From positions 124,001 through 188,000 of the forward strand of contig NZ_OBEB01000008.1 of the NCBI RefSeq assembly GCF_900215315.1: a stretch of 64,000 nt of DNA. Reading direction: 5' to 3'. Positions within the stretch are counted from its first letter, which is position 1. Each line of letters opens with the position of its first letter. Under the pieces are notes generated by a model that was not told the DNA's origin, made no database searches, and was given only the letters and a program-made list of their open reading frames with translations. Made by a program: the position numbers and the translations under genes. This document shows, one piece after another, positions 1 to 7,674 of the stretch. This DNA comes from Arsukibacterium tuosuense (GTDB lineage Bacteria; Pseudomonadota; Gammaproteobacteria; Enterobacterales; Alteromonadaceae).

Positions 1-2831
1 TCATAAAATCGAAAATGTGGCCAGATAACCGAGCAGGAAGTTACAGCGTAGTGGGCGGCCCACAAAATGTCGGCCTGCTCTTGTTCCGTCAATTGATTAA
101 ACTCTTTAGCCATGCGAAGGGCGATATTAAGGCTTTTGGCGCTAGCAGGTGGAGCAGGCAGCTTTGCGATAGCAGGGATGTTCATTCTGGTTTTGTCTTT
201 GTAGATAAACCGTTTGTGATTGCGTGGGCGTTTTTTGTGTTCGAATTGTGATGTTTCATTAAACTGTTGACTGAAAAAATATGCTGCGTTACCACAAGCG
301 AGTTTTAAACGACTGAGCTCGATGTTTGCCTCTTCTGCACATATCTCTTTGGGGATGCCATAGTTAATAGACCGAATTAAAGCACGATAAATATCCAGCT
401 CCAGCACCTGATGGTTAACGAATAAATCCAAAGAGCCCGGACGGCGAGACGTTGTTTTTTGCCAATGTTCTAGCTGTATTGGGGCACACTGTTTTAACAA
501 TTTCCGTGCAGCGTAGCCTGCCATGCCCTGGTATGCCGGAACAGGGTTTGTTGTTTCGATACGAGCACGGGTTGCTGTGCGCACATCCACACCTGCAAGT
601 ACAGCTTCAGCATCACGGCTTATAATAGGTGTACTGTTATTTAATTCCATCCAGATAAGCCAGCTCGCACTATGAATGTAGTGAAATAGTGTCATGCCCG
701 GCCCGGCATGACCGATCATGGCACTAATGGTGTGAAGCACTTTCCTGGTGGGTTGCCTTTCAGTAAGGTGTAAAAGTACTGACTTGGCTTTTTTCAGATG
801 CACAAATTCAGGGGCGCTTTTTAGTGTGTCGATTGGCGGCGGGTACTCATCATATGGTTTTTCCTGCCAGTTCCATAGCATCCAGGTGGCAAATGAATGA
901 CGCAGATGATGAAAACGGAAACTATCATCTCCGGTAATACGTTTTAACAACATTGTTAGTGGTTCAAATAGTAATCCTTCTGGTACTAACGGCCGACCAG
1001 AGGAGCCTAATGGCGGTTGATCACCAAAATAAAATAAGTAAGGTGAGTGCTCGGTACCGAACTTTTGCCTTGTCTTGAGGTATTCAAAAAAAATAACCTT
1101 TTCCGCATCATTCAATAGTAACCCGAAAGGAATGCGCCGCTCCGCTGAAGTTGTCTTAAGAGAGCGCTGCTCATGCGGCGTGATATAAAGTGTTGCGTAG
1201 TCAGAGAGCCTATCTGATTTTGCATTTGTCGGGATTTCAATATCCTGCAGGCGCAAAAAGTATACTTCGCGCCGTCGCAGCCCGCAGCGAAAACCTAATA
1301 TTAAAAGTAATATTACTGCTCTTGTTTGTAAATAACTGAGTCCTGACTGCTGCTCTGTACTGTTAAGTAAAAAGTCACAAGCGTGACGATATTCCCAAGG
1401 CATTAGAATATTGGCGTCAACCGTTAGTGCTTCAAGTCGCTGGCTTTTGGCAATGTATTGTTGAAACAGATGACAGGGTGATACCTGATATGTCATCTCC
1501 AGATAGATATGAAAATCCCTTAAAATACGGGCCCGTTTAGTTTGGGAAATTAAGCTGGTTCCTTCATCTATAACTTGCGTGTAAAGCTCTGATAGTTCAT
1601 CGGGGGCGATATTGATCGGATTACGCTCAGCAAATGCCAACATCAAAGGGTTGGCAATGGTATCCAGATAGCTGGCTAAGGTGCTTGGAGATAGCTTACC
1701 TGACCAGCGGCTTTGTGATGTCAGGCGAACACTGGCCCAATGCAGCAGATAATGCAAACAAGGGGGTAAATAGGTGCTCGCTTTTAGTTTTGTTTGAATC
1801 TCCCCAGCCACGTTTGAGTGCAGTTGTTGACGGGATTGGTTTGATTTAGCTGGATCCCTTTTTAGTTGTCGTAAGAGAGCTTTAATCTCTTTTAAGCATG
1901 CCTGTGTCTGTCGATGATCGTACTGACGAGTATGGGACGCATAATCAAGCGGAGCAACATTCAACATTTTGTTGCTTTCATCGGGTGTGACGGATGTTTT
2001 GATTAGATCCAGTGGTGGCGATTGCTGGCTTATTAGCCGGTAAAATACCTGTGGTTTGAGCGTCAGGTTAGGTTGTGCCCCTGTCAAGATCGCCAATGAA
2101 AACGGTGAAATTTCCAGGCTGAGTCTGCTGTTGATCGCCTGCACCAGCCAGCTAAACCGTAATTTCGTTTTCAGTTTAAGCTTGGCACCTTGCAAATAGG
2201 TATGAAGGCATTTTAGCGTATCCAGCTCAGAAGATTTCTGTTCATGCTCCTGTTCGGAATACCAATGATTGATCAATTGAACCGTCATGTTATCCGGTTG
2301 CCAGATATGTGTTTCACCGGCAGCACCTTGCAGTTCAAACCAGAGCAGCTTTTTATAACACTGAGGTTGACCACTGAGTAGTAAAGTTTTGAGGCTGTTC
2401 AGGTAATCTTTTCGTAGCAGTCCACCATAGCGCATCGCACTGTAGAGTAGCCTGCCCAGATAAAATCGATACTGATCCTGGCTCTCCGTAAGGTTGCTAT
2501 GAAAGAAGTCATCTAGCTTTTCAATAATGTGAATGTCGCTTAGGCTGCCTTGTTTTGCGGGTGGCGAGGGGCGCTTTAATTTAACCGGAGCCCGGATAGA
2601 GAACGATGCTGGATAAGCTGAACGATGAGCGGCAATATAATAATTTAGCTGCTCCACCAGATTAACTCCGGTGTCTTTAAAGCGTTGGCTCTGTTGTGTG
2701 TGCAGTAACTGCCAGAAAAGGTCGTTGTATTGCTGCTGCGTTAGGACCACAACTTCAGTGTCACTAAAGAACTGGTTGTTAAGACGCTGCAGCCGCAGCT
2801 GAATTTCTTCGTGCAACTCAAAGATATTCAT
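1..2831 (-). CDS. Very large tyrosine recombinase (integrase), truncated by the window edge
   Basis: The minus-strand frame is open from an ATG at 2831 to the left edge (943 complete codons, no stop), so the C-terminus lies outside. A full tyrosine-recombinase catalytic domain is visible: box I Arg in CGLRRREV (about residue 515), box II HHLRHSF (about 641-646), IGH (about 707) and the candidate nucleophile Tyr in FHYIH (about 717). About 500 residues precede the domain and more than 220 follow it, far longer than ordinary phage integrases (about 400 aa). The ATG overlaps the TGA of the upstream 806-aa recombinase, so the two are translationally coupled. DNA strand exchange for a genomic island is the likely role. 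It resembles the large recombinases of multi-integrase islands (GInt/Tn6283 type), but I cannot assign a subfamily. Confidence 0.85.
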   Translation of the reverse strand, partial: MNIFELHEEIQLRLQRLNNQFFSDTEVVVLTQQQYNDLFWQLLHTQQSQRFKDTGVNLVEQLNYYIAAHRSAYPASFSIRAPVKLKRPSPPAKQGSLSDIHIIEKLDDFFHSNLTESQDQYRFYLGRLLYSAMRYGGLLRKDYLNSLKTLLLSGQPQCYKKLLWFELQGAAGETHIWQPDNMTVQLINHWYSEQEHEQKSSELDTLKCLHTYLQGAKLKLKTKLRFSWLVQAINSRLSLEISPFSLAILTGAQPNLTLKPQVFYRLISQQSPPLDLIKTSVTPDESNKMLNVAPLDYASHTRQYDHRQTQACLKEIKALLRQLKRDPAKSNQSRQQLHSNVAGEIQTKLKASTYLPPCLHYLLHWASVRLTSQSRWSGKLSPSTLASYLDTIANPLMLAFAERNPINIAPDELSELYTQVIDEGTSLISQTKRARILRDFHIYLEMTYQVSPCHLFQQYIAKSQRLEALTVDANILMPWEYRHACDFLLNSTEQQSGLSYLQTRAVILLLILGFRCGLRRREVYFLRLQDIEIPTNAKSDRLSDYATLYITPHEQRSLKTTSAERRIPFGLLLNDAEKVIFFEYLKTRQKFGTEHSPYLFYFGDQPPLGSSGRPLVPEGLLFEPLTMLLKRITGDDSFRFHHLRHSFATWMLWNWQEKPYDEYPPPIDTLKSAPEFVHLKKAKSVLLHLTERQPTRKVLHTISAMIGHAGPGMTLFHYIHSASWLIWMELNNSTPIISRDAEAVLAGVDVRTATRARIETTNPVPAYQGMAGYAARKLLKQCAPIQLEHWQKTTSRRPGSLDLFVNHQVLELDIYRALIRSINYGIPKEICAEEANIELSRLKLACGNAAYFFSQQFNETSQFEHKKRPRNHKRFIYKDKTRMNIPAIAKLPAPPASAKSLNIALRMAKEFNQLTEQEQADILWAAHYAVTSCSVIWPHFRFY

Positions 2832-5248
2832 GTGAATAGCCCTGCAATTGTCTTAATACCTAGCAGACGTGCAAACTCTGCCATATGCGGAACCAATTGC
2901 GTCCTGATATCCCGCATCGACAAAGTGGAATAGGTTCCCCAGTACTGTTCACCAATATTGGCGTGTCCCAGTGCAACATCGATGATCTCGTGTGATACAC
3001 ACTGCTCTTCCAAATAATTGCGCAACAGGCGCCGGTTCAGGTTAGGTGGCAGATTGATATAATGGTTTAACACCCGCTGATAGAGCAATGGCTGGAAGCG
3101 CTGCGGCTTGCCATTGACCTCGATGTAGAACAGTGTTGGTAAGGACGCCGGTTTGATATTTGTGCGCAACAATCGACTTTTTATGATCATGAGATGGCGT
3201 TCGTAGGCGCTAATCAACTCCAGTACCGTTTTGCATAGAGGAATGTGGCGGGTATTAAATTCATCTTCACGCGCTTTTTCTTTACGAATAAACACCCCGG
3301 CGGAGACAACCAGCTGTTCACGCTGTACTAGTGGTGTGGTAATGGGCCTCATGCCTGTCAGCAGTGACTGGCAAAATACCTGATAGGTTACATAAAGATT
3401 ATGAAAATCAATCCACTTACCTGGCTCGGTTAACTTAGTCTGTAAGCGTGATAGGTCATATTGAATTTTCGTAATCGCTGCAGTAATTTGGTTCATTTCA
3501 GGGCGATATCGAGCACCAATCCAACCGTAAGATTCGGCAGGTGCTGCAGTGCTGGCTTTTCTTTCTACAGATGTAGCCAGAATATCCAACAATATCTTAT
3601 AACGTTGCTGTAGGAGAGAGGTATGAAGCGAGGTGTAATAGCTTCGCGCCATGCTGCCCGGCGGCTCTCTATTAAATAAAAGTGCGGTTGTAGCCTGACC
3701 GAACACCGCGCAACCGATCACGAGCAGGTAATTGCTGATTCGTCCTTTCGTTAACGTACCTGGGCCAATGTCAGCTATATATTTGCTGAAATCATCTGAC
3801 AAAATATTGGTTTTATTACATGGTTTTTCTGGTGTTTGAGACGGCGGCTTTAATTTTGCGAGCTTATCAAATTTAAATCTACAGAGTTCTGTAGCCGGCA
3901 ATCGAAGCAGATTGGCGGCTTTTTGTGCCTCTGAAAAATCTCCCGTGGTTTTGTAGTTGAGGTTAAGAGCTGGAATGATCCAGCTATGGGTGCTGTACTC
4001 GTAGCCTATTTGAACCGGGGTGTCGTTATCATTAAACCTGGTAGCGAATAATACTTCTCGCGCACGCTCAAAGGGTGACGCAGTATAAAGCATGGTCAAC
4101 AGGATTAGCTGTTTTATCAGGGTCTCCATGCTGATATTGACATGTTCATTGATAATAGCATCCAATATCAGTTGATATTCGTGGTGCGACAGCATTTGCA
4201 GTGACAAAGGTAGGTAATTGTTTTGGCGCGTTATACGATTAAGAATAGCGCTAGATACTCGTTTGCCATGAAATGCCTGGACATAAGACTCCAGTGGCTG
4301 CGATGTTTGAAATATGTAGACGTCCCCGACTTCCTGCTCCTGTTCGTCCTCGCCAGAATATAAGGCTTCGTAATCCACGGGCTCGGATGGACTTCCCCAC
4401 AGTGCGTAAATTAGATCTTCGTCATCATGGATATCAGGGAGTGTCAGTTTAACTAGCATCTCACCCGTCAGGGCTGTATAGCCATCAATTTCAGGAGACT
4501 TATTTTGTCTTGAGCCTCCGTGCCGGCTCTTTACATTGTGACGTTTTTTTTCTATTCCCAAACCAAGTTGAAAAATTTGGATAAGAGTATTGAGCCGCGA
4601 CAATAGCCGTGTTTTATTCTCATACACCTCGCTCTCAAGTAGTAAAGACAGTTGTTGGAGGAGTCGGATTATTTTTGATAATGAGTTGTACTTTTCACCC
4701 CTGATGTAGCCATACCAATCTGTTATAATGCTTTCCGTACTGAATTCTCGGAAAATTTCACATATCTGACGTTTTTCATACTCTTTTAAAAAAACATCAG
4801 GATTCTTAGCTGTTTGCTGTTCGATTAACGCAGGAAAAAACAGCAAAATCTGTTGCAAAGCATTGTAAAACGGTTGATTTTTATCACTGTTCATAAACAG
4901 CAAAACATAAATTGGATGCTTGGAAAGATAGCCCTGCATGGCTTTTTTGACATTAGTTTCCATCGGTCGGAAGAATTTAATCTTGTCTCGATGTAGCTGC
5001 AGTTTTTCGAGCAAGAAATATGCTGATGAACGGTATTTCATTGCTCGCTGAACTAATTTGGTATGTGGTGCGACGTCTCTGATGAGGGGTAATTCTAATG
5101 CCGCAGTAATGTTTTCGAGTACAGCGCCTAGGTAAATCAGGTCATCAGGTGCATCAATAAAGTCGAGAAAATCGACCAACTCCTCAGCATCTTTCCCTGT
5201 AATATTTATCAGCGCTAAAGAGCTAATCAGACGTTTTTTTCTGTCCAC
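2828..5248 (-). CDS. Second large tyrosine recombinase, catalytic box partly degenerate
   Basis: 806 aa from a GTG start that lies 26 nt inside the end of the upstream small gene; no better start is seen, and coupling explains the weak signal. The C-terminal 170 residues carry the fold: LLTGMRP (box I Arg), a basic stretch ending RHIPL, NLNRRLLRNYL in place of HxLRH (Asn at the usual His), LGH, and Tyr in WGTYSTL. Arg, Arg, His and Tyr are therefore present, but the first box II His is not. About 630 residues ahead of the domain have no family I recognise. It forms an operon with the >943-aa recombinase downstream. It may be a catalytic or architectural partner in recombination. Confidence 0.75.
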   Translation of the reverse strand: MDRKKRLISSLALINITGKDAEELVDFLDFIDAPDDLIYLGAVLENITAALELPLIRDVAPHTKLVQRAMKYRSSAYFLLEKLQLHRDKIKFFRPMETNVKKAMQGYLSKHPIYVLLFMNSDKNQPFYNALQQILLFFPALIEQQTAKNPDVFLKEYEKRQICEIFREFSTESIITDWYGYIRGEKYNSLSKIIRLLQQLSLLLESEVYENKTRLLSRLNTLIQIFQLGLGIEKKRHNVKSRHGGSRQNKSPEIDGYTALTGEMLVKLTLPDIHDDEDLIYALWGSPSEPVDYEALYSGEDEQEQEVGDVYIFQTSQPLESYVQAFHGKRVSSAILNRITRQNNYLPLSLQMLSHHEYQLILDAIINEHVNISMETLIKQLILLTMLYTASPFERAREVLFATRFNDNDTPVQIGYEYSTHSWIIPALNLNYKTTGDFSEAQKAANLLRLPATELCRFKFDKLAKLKPPSQTPEKPCNKTNILSDDFSKYIADIGPGTLTKGRISNYLLVIGCAVFGQATTALLFNREPPGSMARSYYTSLHTSLLQQRYKILLDILATSVERKASTAAPAESYGWIGARYRPEMNQITAAITKIQYDLSRLQTKLTEPGKWIDFHNLYVTYQVFCQSLLTGMRPITTPLVQREQLVVSAGVFIRKEKAREDEFNTRHIPLCKTVLELISAYERHLMIIKSRLLRTNIKPASLPTLFYIEVNGKPQRFQPLLYQRVLNHYINLPPNLNRRLLRNYLEEQCVSHEIIDVALGHANIGEQYWGTYSTLSMRDIRTQLVPHMAEFARLLGIKTIAGLFT

Positions 5249-5708
5249 GGATACGCCTGATCGATTTAAGTTTTGGGAAAAGAAGTGATGCTCTGTGGCT
5301 AAATGACAGAGCTAAAGTCTGTAATTGCTGTACATATTTTGGCCCCAGAGAATGCATGATAGGGGAGCCGGCAATATCAATAATCGCGATATCCGAGAGT
5401 TCCTCCGATGCCAGACTTGTATGCAGAATGCAGGTGATTTGAGCTCCTTCGGATAGCCTTAAACATGCTAATTCATAACTCCTGAAACCTGCAATCACAT
5501 ACAGTTTGCCTTCTAGTTTGACAACATGAATAGGATGGATAACCAGTAAACAGTGAAGCGCAGGCTCCGAGTAGTCGTCCGGAGCTGATGCATAAATGAG
5601 GTTTGCAGTTGTCGCCACTGCGTTTTGGATAGCAGGATGTATGGCCTGAATATCGTTAAGGCGGACATCTATTAGCGAGCTGTTCTTTTTCTTTTTCGAA
5701 TGGGTCAT
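5223..5708 (-). CDS. Small ParB/sulfiredoxin-fold-like protein, first gene of the recombinase operon
   Basis: 161 aa. The middle (about residues 55-110) reads like a ParB N-terminal domain: PIHVVKLEGKLYVIAGFRSY followed by a beta strand and an acidic helix, similar to the P-I-x-V ... GxRRY.A pattern of ParB/Srx folds. The N-terminus starts with a lysine-rich run and the C-terminus is basic (KLKSIRRIRGQKK), which suggests nucleic-acid binding. It overlaps the next gene by 26 nt and so belongs to the recombinase operon. By position it may be the accessory DNA-binding subunit of the element. GInt and related elements also pair large recombinases with a small protein, though there the small gene is last rather than first. 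The fold call is by motif only. Confidence 0.55.
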   Translation of the reverse strand: MTHSKKKKNSSLIDVRLNDIQAIHPAIQNAVATTANLIYASAPDDYSEPALHCLLVIHPIHVVKLEGKLYVIAGFRSYELACLRLSEGAQITCILHTSLASEELSDIAIIDIAGSPIMHSLGPKYVQQLQTLALSFSHRASLLFPKLKSIRRIRGQKKTSD

Positions 5709-5739
5709 TTAGTAGTCATAATGGTAGCATTGAGTACAA

Positions 5740-5771
5740 GTGTCAAAAATATGATGTATTCAATGTGACAC
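5740..5771. promoter_or_regulatory. Inverted repeat upstream of the recombinase operon
   Basis: GTGTCA and TGACAC form a 6-bp inverted repeat separated by 20 bp of A+T-rich sequence, 32-63 bp upstream of the ATG at 5708. Position and symmetry fit an operator for the operon or a recombinase core site. Nothing else supports it. Confidence 0.3.
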
Positions 5772-5923
5772 AAATTAAAATTTTTGTCTCGAATTTATGG
5801 TTTTAATAGGGGTTTATAGTCGGCTTTGGTAAAATGAATTTCCTTGCTGCAAGCCTTGATTTATATGAAATATAGCTTAAAATAAGGTATTAGGGGTAAG
5901 CATATTTTATAGAATGTCTTCAT

Positions 5924-5952
5924 CCTCCGGAGGCAGAGGTCCCGCGTTCGAA
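5924..5952 (+). other. tRNA-Arg(CCG) fragment, probable attachment-site remnant of the left island
   Basis: The 29 bases reproduce the anticodon loop CTCCGGA, the 3' anticodon stem GGCAG, the variable region AGGTC, a T-arm 5' strand and TTCGAA of a tRNA-Arg with anticodon CCG. The 5' anticodon strand is absent (TCATC instead of CTGCC), so similarity starts abruptly at the loop. The 3' T-stem is also missing: TTCGAA runs directly into CACCA, as if a dozen bases had been deleted before the acceptor end. It cannot fold as a tRNA. It sits between the A+T-rich end of the recombinase operon and a terminator, where an attR in a tRNA gene is expected. Confidence 0.65.
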
Positions 5953-5964
5953 CACCAAAACATC

Positions 5965-5986
5965 AAAACCACCTTAGGGTGGTTTT
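5965..5986. terminator. Intrinsic terminator after the tRNA fragment
   Basis: A perfect 9-bp stem, AAAACCACC/GGTGGTTTT with loop TTAG, ends in T-rich sequence. This is the usual position for a terminator behind a tRNA gene and supports the reading of 5924-5960 as an old tRNA 3' end. Confidence 0.7.
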
Positions 5987-6020
5987 CGTGTTTTTAGCAC
6001 CTCGAAGGATGAGAACCTTT

Positions 6021-6120
6021 GTTCGACAAAACGGCAGGAGAGCCGTTTTGGACGTTGCTTTAGCAACGCCCGCAGGGCAAGGTACAGGAGGTACCGAGTC
6101 AATCCTCTCGGGTGCACCAA
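6021..6120. repeat. Block of five consecutive hairpins
   Basis: Five back-to-back inverted repeats fill about 85 bp: 6027-6050 (9-bp perfect stem CAAAACGGC/GCCGTTTTG), 6053-6068 (CGTTGCT/AGCAACG), 6068-6078 (GCCC/GGGC), 6081-6095 (GGTAC/GTACC) and 6094-6111 (CCGAG/CTCGG), followed by the palindrome GGTGCACC. The last 30 bases share CAATCCTCTCGGGT-type sequence with 7,080-7,110 and loosely with 38,895-38,925. It is a dispersed non-coding repeat, probably associated with tRNA ends. Open reading frames through it are accidental. Confidence 0.6.
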
Positions 6121-6522
6121 TTAAAGCAAGCGCTGGCTGTACCTCCGCATCCCGTCAAAGATCGGCTCTGATATAAATGTCGGAAACCCCGTTGGCAATT
6201 CGCTTATAACCTTGTGGATCACTGACTCTGTCATACTTCCCATTTCATGCAGTATCCGCTCCATGCCCGATAATGGAAAGCCGACTTCATTAGCGGTGTT
6301 GAAAAAGTGTTTAGGGCCGATCAACCTGCATTCTGTTTTTCTTCCTTTGGAGCCTTTTAATGACATTGCCAAGCGTAAGTCTTTTTCGTGTAAACCTTTT
6401 TTAGAGATTGCAGGGAATGCGGACAAGATATCGTATAGCGGTGTTAGCCGATATAGATCTTGCCGTTCAGTTAAAATAAAAAAATTTTTCGCATGGCCAT
6501 CGGTTACCAGCCCTCCTGCCAT
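6121..6522 (-). pseudogene. hipA: hipA C-terminal fragment (truncated toxin kinase)
   Basis: The 133-codon frame matches only the last third of a HipA kinase: VTDGHAKNF (catalytic-loop Asp, His and Asn region), then LTPLYDILSAFP (the metal-binding Asp motif). The N-terminal subdomain and ATP-binding part (about 300 residues of a normal ~430) are missing. The fragment starts within the end of hipB and in a different frame, which fits a deletion that joined the end of hipB to the middle of hipA. It is not expected to be an active kinase. Its 3' end abuts the hairpin block. Confidence 0.8.
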
Positions 6523-6758
6523 TTACTTTGGTCTGGTTCTGCAGATTTATCGCGGGGGGAGATATCCAGCTGTAGCTCTAATGCGGTAAGGATTTTGAAA
6601 AATGTGGCTAACTTGCAGGATTCAGGTTTGTTCTCAAAATCAGAAATCGTCGCGACCCGAAGACCGACCAGCTGAGCGATCTCTGCTTGCGTAACACCGT
6701 GCTTTTTGCGATATGCTTTTATCAGGGTGCTAAGTTGTTCTGGACGAGTGATCTGCAT
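6504..6758 (-). CDS. hipB: HipB-like antitoxin / Cro-CI HTH repressor
   Basis: 84 aa from the ATG at 6758, preceded by GGAG at 8-nt spacing; an upstream GTG at 6767 is too close to that ribosome site. An HTH_3 domain spans residues about 8-60 (HGVTQAEIAQLVGLRVATIS, then a recognition-helix end). In type II HipBA systems HipB binds HipA and represses the operon. Here the toxin is a fragment, so this is an orphan antitoxin. The extreme C-terminus may have been altered by the deletion that fused it to hipA. Its three operators at 6802-6869 are intact. Confidence 0.85.
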   Translation of the reverse strand: MQITRPEQLSTLIKAYRKKHGVTQAEIAQLVGLRVATISDFENKPESCKLATFFKILTALELQLDISPRDKSAEPDQSKWQEGW

Positions 6759-6801
6759 CAAACACACTCCACCTTATTAGATGTACTTTGTTATGAATAT
6801 A

Positions 6802-6869
6802 TACGCCTTACCGTAATTTTTGTCAATATACGCTGAAGCGTAAGTTGCATCCATATACGCTATAGCGTA
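6802..6869 (-). promoter_or_regulatory. Three HipB operators phased every 27 bp
   Basis: Three 14-bp palindromes lie at 6802-6815 (TACGCCTTACCGTA, degenerate), 6829-6842 (TACGCTGAAGCGTA) and 6856-6869 (TACGCTATAGCGTA, perfect). They start exactly 27 bp apart and sit 44-111 bp upstream of the hipB ATG. This is the normal HipB autoregulation layout. The shared TACGCT/AGCGTA arms make the assignment firm although binding is inferred. Confidence 0.8.
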
Positions 6870-6965
6870 ATAAAAGAAGTTGAGCTTGGTGGTTCATGGC
6901 TTTAACATAGTGAGCATTTATAGCAGTTCAAATGCCAAAAACTATCTGAAAAGTGTCAGGGGCGC

Positions 6966-7110
6966 TTTTGAACAGCTTCAGCTGGCCCACCGGGGCGAGT
7001 ATCAGGATGATACGAGTAACTAAGTCGGGAACGATTTTGAACAGCTTCAGCTGGCCCGCCAGGGTGAGGGCAGGACAGCCCGAATAATCCTCTCGGGTAC
7101 AGCAACTAAA
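6966..7110. repeat. Two near-identical 35-bp repeats plus a hairpin tail
   Basis: TTTTGAACAGCTTCAGCTGG occurs at 6966 and again at 7035, and similarity runs on for about 15 more bases in each copy. After the second copy comes CCCGAATAATCCTCTCGGGT (about 7080-7099), which resembles the tail of the hairpin block at 6,094-6,113. The 370 bases from 6,870 to 7,243 hold no gene that I can support. Confidence 0.6.
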
Positions 7111-7150
7111 TCACGGCTTAAGCTGAAAAGCAGGTTTTTTTTTATGCTCG

Positions 7151-7178
7151 GTGACCAAATGGTGACCAAGCTGTGACC
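7151..7178. repeat. Three GTGACC repeats with 11-bp period
   Basis: GTGACC occurs at 7151, 7162 and 7173, exactly one helical turn apart. Such phased short repeats are typical of arm sites for recombination directionality factors or of regulator sites. The alpA remnant 66 bp downstream makes a former excisionase/integrase site plausible. Confidence 0.5.
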
Positions 7179-7243
7179 GGAAGCACTTTTTCCTTGCTAA
7201 AGACAAGTATAAAACTGATCTTTGCTCTCTGTTCGGATTATTG

Positions 7244-7357
7244 ATGAGGCTTATCAAAATCGCAGAAGTCATGAACAAAACAAGTATGGCTCATTCGACT
7301 ATTTATAAATACATTGCTTTGGATTTGTTCCCCCGCCCTGTCAAAATTGGTAATTGA
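7244..7357 (+). pseudogene. AlpA-family regulator fragment
   Basis: The 37 codons from ATG 7244 read MRLIKIAEVMNKTSMAHSTI and then a tail ending FPRPVKIGN before a TGA. This is the N-terminal winged-helix half of AlpA/excisionase-type proteins (usually about 65-75 aa), where the sequence normally goes on with a second helix. The C-terminal half is lost, so the product is probably non-functional. It marks a decayed integrative element or prophage. From 7,358 to 7,507 I see only an imperfect inverted repeat (around 7,415-7,460). Confidence 0.65.
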
Positions 7358-7507
7358 GTAATATATGTGTAGTCAACACTTAATACTCCAATTCAAAAAA
7401 TCCAGTCCGTCAGAGGGATCAATCGTATCAACGGATCTCCAAGAATTGATCCTCTAACCGGCAGATCTAATTCTATGTTAGGCACCTCAATGTTCACTCA
7501 AAAGCGG

Positions 7508-7541
7508 TTTCACAGTATTTTCACGCTGGATAAGTTGTAGT
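7508..7541 (+). promoter_or_regulatory. TTTCAC box A and promoter of the ABC/M1-peptidase operon
   Basis: Direct repeat TTTCAC-AGTAT-TTTCAC at 7508-7524, an 11-bp spacer, then the -10-like TGTAGT at 7536-7541. It is 134-151 bp upstream of the ABC ATPase ATG at 7675. The 21 bp around the box are identical to box B at 12944-12964. Confidence 0.7.
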
Positions 7542-7674
7542 TAGCCTTGGAGATTCAACTTAATAGGCTTGGCGGTATGTACCCTAAAAAATTTTTATCT
7601 GTAGCTGAAAAGAAATTAAGCACTTGTTCTCCTATTCAAATAAGAATTTGTCTTGCTTGGGTAAAGGGACGCAT

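Noticed and set aside
1..5708. Naming the recombinase operon ginABCD
   Set aside because: Gene order and protein sizes do not match what I recall of GInt islands, and the left part is outside the window.
5924..5960. A functional tRNA-Arg gene
   Set aside because: The 5' half and the 3' T-stem are missing; only the anticodon-loop to TTCGAA part is present.
5979..6176. A 65-codon plus-strand frame across the hairpin block
   Set aside because: It reads through consecutive perfect inverted repeats and has no ribosome site; it is non-coding repeat DNA.
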